Assembly (NCBI GenBank): GCA_023333565.1
Contig: JAJKFH010002634.1
Span: forward strand, 55,941-119,940
Reading direction: 5' to 3'
DNA: 64,000 nt
Source: Puffinus mauretanicus
Taxonomy: Eukaryota; Chordata; Aves; Procellariiformes; Procellariidae
This document shows positions 52,282 through 63,946 of this stretch, in pieces (within the stretch, counting starts at the first letter, position 1; each line of letters begins with the position of its first letter). The translations under genes and the position numbers were made by a program. The notes below the pieces were generated by a model that was not told the DNA's origin, made no database searches, and saw nothing but the letters and a program-made list of their open reading frames with translations.

Positions 52282-52316
<35 letters not shown>

Positions 52317-52712
52317 ATTGTAATGAAGAGGAAAACAAGAGCCAAGGGGCGAACAAAACCCACGAAAAACAAGTGATACAACCGCTCACTACCCGCTGAC
52401 TGATGCCCAGCCAGTCCCCGAGCAGTGATTGCTGCCCCCTGGCCAACTCCGCCCAGCTTATATACTGAGCATGATGTCATATGGTATGGAATATCCCTTT
52501 GGTCATTTTGGGTCAGCTGTCTTGGATGTGCCCCCTCCCAGCTTCTTGTGCAGAGCATGGGAAGCCAAAAAGTCCTTGACTAGGTAAACACTGCTCAGCA
52601 ACAACTAAAACATCAGTGTGTTATCAAGGTTCTTCTCATACTAAATCCAAAACACAGCACTATACCAGCTACTAGGAAGAAAATTAACTCTATCCCAGCC
52701 AAAACCAGGACA
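52058..52712 (-). mobile_element. Endogenous retrovirus LTR (ERVL-like), reverse strand
   Basis: On the minus strand the element starts TGTCCTGGTTTTGGCTGGGA and ends in ...TTAAACCACA. It aligns by eye along its length with the forward LTR at 59269-59801, including the shared 'gatttagtatga', 'cactgatgtttt', 'agtcaagga' and 'catgctcagtatat' segments. A TATATAAG box (about 52456-52464) and an ATTAAA signal (52185-52190) fit U3 and R. No internal retroviral sequence adjoins it, so it reads as a solo LTR. No matching 5-bp target duplication is evident, and its 3' edge may be eroded. Confidence 0.85.
52199..52315. repeat. Microsatellite inside LTR (ATG/AAT then AAC units)
   Basis: ATGATA/AATAAT triplets pass into CAA/AAC triplets over about 117 bp. 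It sits at the same LTR position as the ATG repeat of the second LTR copy, so it belongs to the element. It accounts for the poly-isoleucine and poly-valine reading frames seen there. Confidence 0.85.
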
Positions 52713-53639
52713 ACTCTGGAAACAAACTTTCAAATAAACTTAAAAACTCACAGCAGTACTTAGTACACTTATACACACATTCTTATATGTAGAAAATGAA
52801 TCCATATCAGTCTGCAATGAGTTAGAATTTAAGACACTGAAAAAACAGCCTGATGATACCAACATGCAAGTGCTGAGTCTGTGGCTGCCATGAATGATGT
52901 GGGCTTTGAATTATTTAGATCAGATATCCAGTGTATAGCAGTTAGAAGATATGCTGTGTCTCAGAAAAGACGCTGATTTGCAGCCAGCAGCCAGAATGAA
53001 AATAGGTTTTTGACCTTTTAGTCTGACTGCACAGTGGACTGCAGAATTAAATTCTGCACGCAATTTGGATGTGCTACATTGATTTAGAGTCTAATAGACA
53101 CAGTTTTGTATAACCTGTGATTCCATCCAAAAGAAAAAGCTAGCAGCTGAAATGAGTTAACAGGCCAATTATTCAGTATGCCTCTCATATTGCTAAGCAC
53201 TGTTCAAAAGTAAGTTACAGAGGGGGAAAAGTATCCAATTTGTATCTAAAGTCTAATGTATTTGGGTAAAATATTTTTATGACTATAAATAATGTTGATG
53301 TTTCACTTCTGCTATCCTTAAAAATATTATTGCCTTTTAGACCAACGTTTCCTGAAGCAGGGCGAACACACAGAAATTCCCACTAGCTAGCTTTACAAAT
53401 TTCATCGTTTGTGCATTCTATTTAGTGCAGGTGAACAGGAAAAAAAAAAATGTTATCTGATAATATTGCAAGCACCACCTGAAATGGCACCACCACAGAA
53501 AGAAGACCCATAGTATGGGAGAATAATACCTTTCACAAAGCCAGACCTGAGCGTCTCAGGTAAGAAATTACTTGCTTGTTCTGCCTCCAGTGATTCTATC
53601 ACTTACCTTTCTTACAGGCAGGAGTTTGTGATGATGAAA

Positions 53640-54010
53640 TAGAATCATAGAATGATTTGGATTGGAAGGGACCTTTAAGGATCTAGTCCAGCCCCTTGCC
53701 GTGGGCAGGGACATCTTTCACTAGGTCAGGTTGCTCAAAGCCCCATCCAACTTGACCTTGAACACTTCCAGGGATGGGGTATCCACAGATTCTCTGGGCA
53801 ACTGTTCCAGTGTCTTACCACCCTCACCATAAAGAATTTCTTCCTTATGCCCAATCTAAAGCTATCCTCTTTCAATTTAAAACCATTGCCCCTTGTCCTG
53901 TCATTACAGGCCCCCATAAAAAGTGTCTCTCCATCTTTCTTATAAACCCCCTTTATATATTGAAATAAATTGCATTCATTCTCTTTTTGCTGTATTCTTT
54001 TTCGTAATGA
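53640..54010 (-). mobile_element. CR1 LINE 3' fragment, reverse strand
   Basis: The plus strand begins atagaatcatagaatgattt, the reverse complement of the CR1 3' octamer end, and continues 'gaagggacctttaaggatc'. The minus-strand translation includes NDRTRGNGFKLKEDSFRLGI and RKKFFMVRVVRHWN, the CR1 ORF2 C-terminus. It is 5'-truncated near 54010 and in the same orientation as TRPM3. Confidence 0.9.
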
Positions 54011-55089
54011 CATCACAGAGAAGGTAGATGGAAACTGTATAGATACATAGCAAAAAAGGGATAAAACACGTTTGAATAAAGTTATGTTAAATGTGTTAAC
54101 AGTGAGGTCACTGAAAACAGAGAAACAACATCTCAAAGATTCAGATGAAACCTGGCACATTCATATCTATTCCAGATGCAGCATTGGACTATGCATAAAC
54201 CTGAATATAAAATGGATTTAAATATTTATGGAAAACTATCTTATGCACAGTAGGAATTTTAGGTTGAGTAAGTGCATGATCACATCTATTTTTAAAAAAC
54301 ATAATAGTGCTTGGTCTAGAGCTCAGTGTTTATGGATTTATGTTTTATTATTTGCATAACTTTGTTGTAGGTGTGAATACATATCTTCACGTGTTCTAAC
54401 ACACACTAAAATGAGTCCCTTCCCAGTGAATCCCGATCAGAAGGTTAATGCAGCTACTTAGACAAAACGCATGAAATAGCCCTTAGCTATAAGAATCTGA
54501 GGGGGTTTTGGTTCCACTTTTATGTTTTGTTCTCAAATTATTAAATCCTCCCTTATCTATTATTTCCTACTCTGAGCAGCAGACTCTGGGCTCTGGTTTG
54601 GGAGCTTCTGGGGACAAGGTCCATGATCATTGTGGAACACCTGGACACCCTCTGAAGGGTGCTGACAGGTAAGGATGAGGTAAGGGCGGCCACAAGGGTG
54701 TGGCCTTGAGAAAGCTCCAGCATTTTCTAATGAGCATGATGAGTAGCCCTAGACTCAGGGTGCCTGTAGCCTTATTTGCTACAGACACCTTATTAGGGAG
54801 GATCAAGCACCTGTTAGCTGGTGCTTGGGAGAGGCCTGTATAAGAACCAGGCCAAGAGTACAGCCAACAGATGCAGCAGCTTGTACAAGAGGGTGGAAAA
54901 AAAAGGGACCTCAGCTGAATTCATTCCAGTGTAAATAATCTCAGGTATGGTGGTGACATGCCACAGGGTAATTTTCCTGGCAGGTGCTGGAGTAGCTGCC
55001 TCTGCCAGAGCAGAGGCTTTGATGCAGGTGGAGCTTTGGGTGATGGATGCAGCTCTTCAAGTCCCAGGCTGCAGGGTCTATTTTTGATG

Positions 55090-55990
55090 CCAGGAGAGAT
55101 GCCCTTCTTTCCTGTAGGTCTGCTGTCTTGGAGAAGCTGTGCCACCAAGCATAGGAGTTACGGAAGGAAGTGAGCAGGCTATGCAGCATCAGAGAAAATG
55201 AAAAGGAGATAGACAGGATCTTCTGAGGTGCAACAGCTTGAAGAACCCTGGACCCCAATTGCAATAGAAATGCAGACAGTGTCCACACCTAGTATTTAGA
55301 TAAGTGCAACCTCTGGAGAAGGCAAAGGATGAAAGCTGGTGACCAAGTTGGCACCAAGAGTAAGACTCCTGCTCCATCTAATGGCTTACAACCACAAAAT
55401 AGGTTCACTCCTCTCAAAGAGGAGCCACATGTGCCTTCAAGGAAAGGATCTTGTCACCTGACCTTACCCCACGCAAGTAAACCAGGAAGAAACAGTGAGT
55501 GATTATAATGAGTAACTCCTTGCTGCAGGGGACAGAGGCACTCATCTGTTGACCTGGCTTATCAACTAGAGAGGTTTGCTGCCTGCTTGGGCTCAGATAT
55601 TGTGGAGGGACTGCTAAAGCTTATCTGACCATCTGACTACTACCTGCTGCTGGTTTTGCACATAGTCACCAATGATACTGCAAAGGGAAACCTGGAGAGT
55701 ATCAAAAGTGACTACAGAGCTCTGGGAGCAGTAGACAAGGGCATGGGGGCCCAGGTGGTGTTTTCCTCAATCTTGCTGGTTAAAGGAAAGAGTGTGGGGA
55801 GGAGTACACTGATAATATAGGTCAATAGCTGGCTGCAGAGCTGGTGTTGGTGACAGGGTTCTGGGTTCTGTGACCGTGGGACCCTGCTTGCAGATCAGTG
55901 TCTGCTTGTAAGAGATGGGATCTACCTCATGAAGCAGGCAAAGTTACCTTTGCCAAAATGGCTGACCTGATAAGAAAGGCTTTAAAGTAG
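55090..55990 (+). pseudogene. CR1 ORF1 remnant (coiled coil and esterase-like domain)
   Basis: Frame fragments include SIRENEKEIDR (coiled-coil region, about 55180) and, near 55665-55800, TNDTAKGNLESIKSDYRALG followed by GMGAQVVFSSILLVKG. These correspond to the RNA-binding/esterase-like ORF1 protein of CR1 elements. Stop codons interrupt it, for example soon after the SIRENEKEIDR segment. Confidence 0.8.
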
Positions 55991-56239
55991 GAATGCTGGG
56001 GGAGGGAGAGTCGCCAGCAGCCCTGTGAAAGCGTGATGCACAGGGATGATGAGCACAGAGCCTGGAGTGATGTGATGGAAAGGGATCACAAAATCAACAA
56101 AACAAGGCTTCAGTGGGCTCACCTCCATCATTTTTATGTAAGCAAGGAAATACCTACAGGGCACCATTACGGAGAAATCCCCAAAGCCCTTTCTGGGAAA
56201 TCAGTATGCTGAGGTGCCTCTTTAAAGTGCCTGTATACT

Positions 56240-58555
56240 AATGAGCACAGAACAGGGAATAAACATAATAAGTTAGATCTGTGTGCAGTTGCAGGGCTAC
56301 GATCTTTTTGGGATCACAGAGACATGGGCCGATGGCTCCGATGACCAGAGGTGTTGCAATGGAGGGATACAAGCTCTTAGGAAAGACAGGCTGGGAAGAG
56401 GAGGAGTTGGAGTTGCCCTTTATGTGAGAATAGCTGGAGTGCATGGAGCTCTGCCTGGGAATGGATGATGAGCCAACTGAGAGTTTATGGGTTAGGATTA
56501 AAGAGAAAATAGGTAAGGGTGACATTGTAGTGGGTGTCTGCTATAGGCTGCGTGACCAGGAAGAGCAAGTGGGTGAAGCCGTCTACAGACAGCTAGGAGC
56601 AGCCTCATGTTCACAGGCTCTCATCCTTATGGAGAATTTTAACCACTGCGATATCTGCTGAAGGGACAACACAGCAGGGCTTAATGGAGGTTCCTGGAGT
56701 GCAATGACAAGAACTTCCTGACCCAAGTGATAGAGCAGCCAATGAGGAGAGGTGCTCTGCTGGGCCTCATACTCACCAACAAAGAGGGACTCAATGGGGA
56801 TGTGAAGGTCAAAGGCAGCCTTGGCTGCAGTGACCATGAGATGGTGGAGTTCAGGATTCTGAGAGGCGGGAGAGGGCAAAAAGAAAGATCACAACCCCAG
56901 ACTAGAGGAGAGCAGACTTTGGCCTCTTTGGGGATCTGCTTGGAAGAGTCCTATGGGATAAGACCCAGAGGGAAGAGGGGACCAAGGAAACTGGTAAATA
57001 TTCAAGTATCACTTCCTCCAAGCTCAGTGAATGGGGCAGGGGACCTGGTGACATAGGACATGGAAAAGGCTGAAGTACTGAGTACCTTCTTCAATCCCAG
57101 GCCCCAGAGACCAAGGGGGAAAGTCTGGAGGAAGGAAGTCATACCCTTGGTGGAAGAGGATCAGGTCAGGGAATACTTAAACAAATTGGATATACATAAG
57201 TTCATGGGCTCTGATGGGATGCACTCATGAATGCTGAGGGAGCTGGCTGATGTCATTGCAAGGCCACCCCATAATCTTTGAACAATCATGACAACTGGAA
57301 GATTTGCCTGAGGACTAGAGAAAAGAAATGGACATTCCTATCTTCAAGAAGAGCAAGAAGGAAGACCCAGGGAACTACAGGCTGGTCAGCCTCCCCTTGA
57401 TCCCTGGGGAAGTGATGGGGCAGCTCATCCAGAAAACCATATCCAGGCACATGAAGGACATGAAGATGATCAGGAGTAGTCAATATGCATTCACCAAGAG
57501 GAAGTCATGCTTGATCACCTTCTGTGATGAAATGACAGATTTGGTAGATGAGGGGCAAGCAGTGGATATTGTCTACGTAGACTTCACTAAGGCCTTTGAC
57601 ACTGTCTCCCATAAGATCCTCATAGGAAGCTGTTGAAATATGGGCTGGAGGAAGAGACAGTGAGGTAAATTGAAACTGGCTGAATGGCTGGGCCCAGGGA
57701 GATGTGATCAGTGATGTGAAGTTTAGTTGGAGGCCAGCAACTAGTGGTGTATTCCAGGGACCAATCCTGGGTCCAGTCCTGCTCAACATCTTCATCAATG
57801 TTCTGGAAGATGGGGCTGCATGTACTCTCTGCAGGTTTGGTGACGATATATAACTGGAAGGAGTGGCTGATATGCCAGAGAGTCGTGCTGCCCCCTGGTA
57901 GATGGACCTTGATAGGCTGGAGAAATGGGCTGACAGGAACTTTATGAAGTTCAACTAGGAGAAATGTAAAGTCCTGCACCTGGGGAGGAACAACCCCATG
58001 TACCAGTACCTGCTGAGGGCCTCCCAGCAGGAAAGATGCTTGGCAAAAAAGGACCTGGGATCCTGGTGGACACCAAGATGAACATGAGCCAGCAATGTGC
58101 CATTGCAACAACACAGGCTAATGGTATCCTGGGCTGCATTAGGAGGAGTGTTGCCAGCAGGTTGAGGCAGGTGATCCTTTCTCTCTCCTCAGCACTGGTG
58201 AGGACACACCTGGAGTCCTGTGTCCAGTTTTGGGTTCCCCAGTACAGGAGAGACATGGACATACCGGAGAGCATCCAGTGATGGACCACTAAGATGATGA
58301 AAAGACTGGATCACCTCACATATGAGGAAAGGCTGAAGGAGCTGGGATTGTTTAGCCCAGAGCAGAGAAGGCTCAGAGAGGATCTCATCAATGTGTATAA
58401 ATACCCGAAGGGAGGGTGTGAAGAAGACAGAACCAGACTCTTTTCAGTGGTGTCTGGTGACAGGGCCAGAGGCCATGGGCACAAACTGAAACACAGGAGG
58501 TTTCCTCTGAACATCAGGAAATACTTTTTTTTTTTCTGTGTGGGTAACTGAGCAC
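56240..58555 (+). pseudogene. CR1 ORF2 remnant (endonuclease and reverse transcriptase)
   Basis: Endonuclease pieces read LQGYDLFGITETWADGSDD and GVGVALYVRIAG, then GVCYRLRDQEEQ and LGCSDHEMVEFRIL. The reverse transcriptase includes FKKSKKEDPGNYRLVSLPL, SSQYAFTKRKSC and VYVDFTKAFDTVSHKIL. The C-terminal part reads [20 protein letters not shown] and [20 protein letters not shown]. At least several frameshifts and in-frame stops separate these pieces, so no functional enzyme is encoded. Confidence 0.88.
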
Positions 58556-59263
58556 TGGCATAGGTTGCCCAGAGAGGTTGTGGAGTCTCCATCCTTGGAG
58601 ATATTCAAAAGATATCTGGACATGATCCTGGGCAACTGGCTTTAGGTGGCCCTGCTTGAGCATGGGTGTTGGATGCAGATGACCTCTAAAGGTCCCTTCC
58701 AACCTCAACAGTTCTGTGATTCTATGGCTGTTTATGTATTTTTGGGGGTAAAGGGGAAGAACAAAGAATATTAAAGATTTGGGCATTCAGTAATAATATG
58801 CAATTTGGAACTTGCAAAGCATGCTTATAACCTGGTTCAACAAAAACACCCTTGAATCTTCTATAATAAAAGCTAAGTACTATCCTTGCCTCACCTTAAG
58901 TTTGCAAAGAAAGTGCAAACACAGATCAGTGCACAAACAGTCATGTGTGAATATAGGGGGGTGTGTAGAATCATGCCCAATAGGCAAAGCAAATACGAAC
59001 TAGCTTATATGAACATGTAGGGCTAAATGAAACCTGAAGACAGCAGTACACTATATTAAAATGACATAGCACATCTAAGCCAGTGAAAATAATTCCCTGT
59101 GCCCTTTGACTTAATCCCTTGATCTAACTAAAAGATACCTTACATTGTACTTGTCAATGTGTTACGTGTCATGGCAAGTAACTATATGATACAGTTTCTA
59201 CCTCTGTTTTATTCTGTAGACTTTCCTTAGTGTTGCTTTAACTCCCCATTTTTTTTGTTCTGG

Positions 59264-59268
59264 ATACC
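59264..59268 (+). repeat. Target-site duplication, left copy
   Basis: ATACC lies directly before the TG of the LTR. It is repeated exactly at 59802-59806. Confidence 0.85.
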
Positions 59269-59801
59269 TGTCCTGATTTTGGCTGGGATAGAGTTAAATT
59301 TCTTCCTAGTGCTCTGTTTTGGATTTAGTATGACAAGAATGTTGATAACGCACTGATGTTTTTAGTTGTTGCTAAGTACCCTGCTAGTCAAGGACATTCA
59401 GCTTCCCTACTCTGGAAGAGGCTGGGAGGGAGCATAGCTGGGACAGCTAGTCCAGCGGGCCAATGGGGTATTCCATACCATGTGATGTCATGCTCAGTAT
59501 ATGAATGGTAGGCACGTTCCAGGAAGTAGTGATTGCTACTTGGTTATTGGTCAGTGTGGGTGGGGAACAATTGCATTGTGCATGACTCATTTTGTATATG
59601 CTATTATTGATGATGATCATGATGATGATGATGATGATGATGATGATTATTTCCCCTTTTCTGTTCTACTAAACTGTCTTTATCTCAACCCACGAGTTTT
59701 TCTCACTCTTACCCTTCTGATTCTCTCCCCGTGCCACTGGAGCGGGGGATTGACCAAGCGGCTGCATGGTGTTTGACTGCCTGCCGGGTTACACCACGAC
59801 A
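59269..59801 (+). mobile_element. Solo endogenous retrovirus LTR (ERVL-like) with 5-bp target duplication
   Basis: This 533-bp element begins TGTCCTGATTTTGGCTGGGA and ends ACACCACGACA. It is flanked on both sides by ATACC, an exact 5-bp duplication that proves retroviral-type integration. It is related to the LTR at 52058-52712 but inverted. The TATA position reads TATATGAA and looks degraded. There is no internal sequence, so the provirus was lost by LTR-LTR recombination. It is antisense to TRPM3, and its end is 150 bp from the exon 9 donor. Confidence 0.92.
59606..59648. repeat. ATG microsatellite inside LTR
   Basis: About 12 GAT/ATG triplets, with one ATC interruption, sit at the position equivalent to the triplet repeat of the other LTR. 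Confidence 0.85.
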
Positions 59802-59806
59802 ATACC
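59802..59806 (+). repeat. Target-site duplication, right copy
   Basis: ATACC directly follows the terminal CA of the LTR and matches 59264-59268. Confidence 0.85.
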
Positions 59807-59950
59807 TTCAGTAATTCACCTGTATCCATGATGGAAACAGCCACGTGAGGAAGGTATTGCTTTTGCACTATATTGCTAATGATTTCCTAGGCTCTATCTT
59901 ACCACCAAATTGAACCTGTGGAGAAAGAACACATACTAGGAAATGACTTA

Positions 59951-60277
<327 letters not shown>

Positions 60278-60296
60278 TTAGAGAAAATGGCATTCA

Positions 60297-60870
60297 GAAG
60301 ATCATAGATTTTAAGGACAGAAGGGACTAGTGTAGTCATCTTGTCAGTTCCACTGCATAAAATAGGATTTTCTAGAATTATCTTCTGTTTTAAATACAAT
60401 ATTTATGGTTGAAATAGACCACGAATTTTTTGAAAGATTGAATCTTGGTTTGAATGCATAGAGAAGCTACCACAATTCTTCTGAACACATTCAGAGTCAC
60501 GACTTTGTAGCTTGCTTGTAATCTAGACTTCGCATGCTGTCAGTTTCCAATTATTGGGTCTTCCACTAGCTTTGCTTACTGTTTTAAAATCCCCTCTATG
60601 ATATTTTTGTTGCTGTATTACATGCATTTTAAGGTTGCAGCTGGATAGCCGTTTAACCTTCTATTTGATAAACTAAACATATTGTGTTACAAGTCAACGC
60701 AATACTTGTTTTCCAATTCTAGTCAGTCTCACAGTTTTTCTCTGAATTCTCTCCAAATTTTGCAGCAGACTCCTTGATTTGCAGACCCCACACTGGGGAC
60801 ATTGCTCCAGAGAGAGCTAAACTAGTGCTGAACTAGAGGAGAGATATCTTCATTTTCAATACTTGTGGTA
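60297..60870 (-). mobile_element. Ancient CR1 LINE fragment, reverse strand
   Basis: The plus strand opens 'atcatagattttaaggaca' then 'gaagggactagtgtagtcat', an eroded reverse-complemented CR1 3' end of the old amniote type. Near 60745 it reads 'ctctccaaattttg', and near 60785 'gaccccacactggggaca' followed by 'ttgctccagagagagcta', the antisense ORF2 C-terminal text. Divergence is high. Confidence 0.75.
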
Positions 60871-62944
60871 CAATTAGATGGGAGCCCTCTGCAAAAGTTG
60901 CAGCATGGACTTTGCCAGGAAAGTCTATGGATTTAGAGAAAGACAATCTGACACCTGGCTGGTGTTAACGTGATTGAAAAAGCTTTTATGGTTGTCACTT
61001 CTTGACCAGTTGAGACTGGGGACGTTCAAAAGGACACAGGCAATAGAACTAGTTGAACATTTTCTATTAGCATTTTTTTGACAACAGAAAGACTTTTTCC
61101 TTTTAAACTAGCTTTCCTTAAGAAAAACTATATGCATTCTGCAAAATTTTGACGTTTCACTGCAAAATAAAAAGAGTGCCTAAACTGTTAATAGTTGGGT
61201 TGGGAAAAGTTGCATGAGGCCAGGCAACAACAAGTTTTAATGTGACTGCCTCAGGTTTCCATTTAGAGGGAGTTCAGTCCACAGAAACAAAGGTAAGCCT
61301 GTGAGACTGGAACATTAAATCTGGTTAGACCCTCTAGAAACATTCACAAATCAAATGATTTTTGATAGTCAGAAATATTTTTAAGGATTTGAATTACAGT
61401 CAAAAAATGACTTTTCTTTAAAAAAGAAAAAAACCCCAGTTCTTATACACAACAGCAAAATATTGTAAGCACCTCCTGAACCACTTTACAAGTAAACATT
61501 GTGTTTCCTGGAGAGACTCTCAGCATGCTTTGTTATGGCTGTATCTACTGTCAGTTTGTGGTTCTTTTATTATATAACTTAAGTAAAGTGCGTGGTGTTT
61601 ATTTATGTTAAGAAAACTATAAGCAGAGTTATAAAATCCGGGCTAATGAAAGTAAGAAGGGTAGAATATAAAAAGGTGATTAACAGAATGATTTGAACAG
61701 AGCTCACTGGTTATTTTTTTAATTAATATTAAGGATTTCCCTGAATTGCTGCTCTACCTAATCATTAAGATTTTTTGGTGGTTAAGTTCTTTTCAAAGGT
61801 CTTAGTGGAAAAGCAGTTTTGGGGAACGAAGTTAAATGAGAAAGGAAAATTAAGAACTTTGCTTGAGAAGAGTGAATTATAAGTCTGATGGGTTAACCTA
61901 TCCCACATGTATTTCCATTAACTTTAAGGGATTCAAGCTAATGATGAATTTTGTTTGGCAAATTTGCACTGTTCACTTACATTCATTTTAATCATGTTTA
62001 AAATTGCATCCCTTAAAAGTGCATTCTAGATATTAGCAATAAAAACCCATTTTTCCTGAGAATCTTATAAGTAACATGATTTTATTCCCATATCAAGACA
62101 TGTAATACAATAGATCTTGTTGCAGTTGAGTATGCAGCTGAGAACCTCATGTCACAAGTCTGCCCAGATTATCCTTTGCTGTCAGGTGACAAAAGAAATG
62201 TTGTTTATAGTTATGTCTAGTACAAGAATATATTTTTTGTAAGACAATTGCTATCAGAAGATGAATAAAAATGAAATTCTTGGTGCAGAATATTTTTATT
62301 TATGATACTTCCCAGTATAATCACATAGTGGCTGATGAGAGACTCTCTTTAGTTAAAATTTTAATACAGAATTGGAAGGAGATATTTTATCATTTAATTT
62401 CTACCTGTCTGGCTGATGTAATGTTACCAAGTTTTTTGAACTTTATATCAGTACTTGCTTCTTCTTGTGTAGCTTTTCTTTATACCACACTGTATAGCCA
62501 ATACTTCTAGCATTTTTAGTTCTGCTGGTAGTTTTTTAAGATATGGGTTCTTGATATTGAATAACGATTTCCCTTCACTGTTCTTGTTTCAGTGTTCCTT
62601 GCTTGAAAGACTGATCACAGAGCAGATCTAATAAACTCTGACTAGGAGGCCCACAAATCGCTGAAATCTTACATCAGCATTCCTTTTCAGCAGTGTAGTA
62701 TTTTCCTCTGGAAACAGGCTAGTAGAACCCATTTTATTTCATTATGGACAAAAACAATCCCAGTGATGTGTTTAAAAGCCTGATACTAGCATTTACCAAA
62801 GATGGTCTTTTGTAAAGTATTTGCTATAATGTTATATATGAAATTGTTAACAAAGCTGAATATAAGTGCACAGATTTGAAAGTATATAATTCAATAATGG
62901 GTGGAGTTGTATGTGGAACTGTAGTACTAATGGAGTTTCTTGAA

Positions 62945-63730
62945 GAACTTACCCTGATCCTATCATTATTATTAATGACTTCAAAACAAGAATTAGAACT
63001 GCTAGTGAAATCTGCTAATAAGATAATATTAAGAAGTATTCTCAGTAATGAGTCAAATTGGGTCTGGATAACATTAAGGATTGAGTAATAGAAATGGAGA
63101 AAGTTTGCAGTGCGAGATGCAAAGTCATTTACTTGGTGATTAATAAATTCTGCTGTAAACTGGGAATTCATTAGGAGGAAATATTAGAAAAGAGAAAGGA
63201 GTGATCCAGCTGATCACAGGAGAACTGAGTCTTCGGTGTAGCAAGACCATGAAGAAGGCAGGTATGATCCTGGAATACACACAGGAAAGCATTTTCAGTG
63301 GGAAATATGGGCACATCATGCCATTGTGGGCATGGTGGTGTTGGGTTGACGGTTGGACTTGATGATCTTAGAGGTCTTTTCCAACCTTAATGATTCTATG
63401 ATTCTATGATTCTAAGCCACTCAAGAAATTCCACGCAAAATACTCTGTAGCTATGCTCACCTATGTTCAAAAAGAACAAACTGGAACAAATGGAGAAAAA
63501 AGCCAAAAGGAGTATATGGAGAATCAAGACCCCATCTTATAAGACAAGTTTAGATGAGTTTGGCTCATCTTCCTCAGCAAATTGAAGGGTGAAAGACAGT
63601 ATGTTTGAATATTCCCATGACATACAGCACATTGGGTATCAATAGTCTCAGATGGAGTTCAGAAGATTTCTGGCTATCAGAAGTAAGACTAAAAGGGAAT
63701 AACTTTGTGAGTTTGGAGTGATGCTCAATA
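62945..63730 (+). mobile_element. Ancient CR1 LINE fragment, forward strand, interrupted
   Basis: The left part includes 'accctgatcctatcattatt', 'aatgcaaagtcatttact'-like text, 'gtaaactgggaattcatta' and 'gctgatcacagg'. The right part includes 'tatgttcaaaaagaac' and 'aaactggaacaaatggag'. Together these follow the sense order of an old CR1 reverse transcriptase C-terminal region. A younger CR1 tail (63326-63414) splits it. No frame is open. Confidence 0.78.
63326..63414 (+). mobile_element. Young CR1 3' tail nested in older CR1
   Basis: This is an 89-bp 5'-truncated CR1: 'gggcatggtggtgttgggtt', 'ggacttgatgatcttagagg', 'cttttccaacctt', then the octamer end gattctatgattctatgatt. It is much less diverged than the sequence on both sides, which places its insertion later. 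Confidence 0.92.
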
Positions 63731-63939
63731 ATCATTACAGATGCAGTCACCTTATGTATCTCAAAGTGTTCCTAAAGCAGGTTCCTTCAGCCTACTGGAA
63801 GTTTGTTCAGTCTCAGTTTATTCTGCTGGATATTGATATGTAATTCTAATATAGATAATGATGGTTAGCCTATACAGCTGAACTATTTTTGCTTTTTTGG
63901 GCCAATGAATTGGCCATTTGAAAGCATTTCTAAAATTCC

Positions 63940-63946
63940 TCTTGCA

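Larger units (their letters stand above)
54560..58727 (+). mobile_element. Nearly full-length CR1 LINE retrotransposon, inactive
   Basis: About 4.2 kb in the expected order: 5' region, ORF1 remnants with coiled coil and esterase-like part, ORF2 endonuclease, reverse transcriptase, C-terminus, then a 3' end 'ggtcccttccaacctcaaca' closing with gtgattctatg. Most bird CR1 copies are short 3' fragments, so this length is uncommon. Many stops and frameshifts show that it is dead. The 5' border is uncertain, since I see no diagnostic start. It is antisense to TRPM3. Confidence 0.88.

Noticed and set aside
52088..52558. 156-codon minus-strand ORF with poly-Cys, poly-Val and poly-Ile stretches
   Set aside because: It is a translation of the triplet microsatellite inside the LTR and not a protein.
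57505..58289. Minus-strand ORFs of 149, 164 and 112 codons
   Set aside because: They are antisense frames of the plus-strand CR1 ORF2, whose sense translation gives reverse transcriptase motifs.
52058..59801. Two LTRs as the ends of one provirus
   Set aside because: They are in opposite orientation, differ in length and sequence, and the interval holds CR1 sequence. Only the right one has a clear target duplication.
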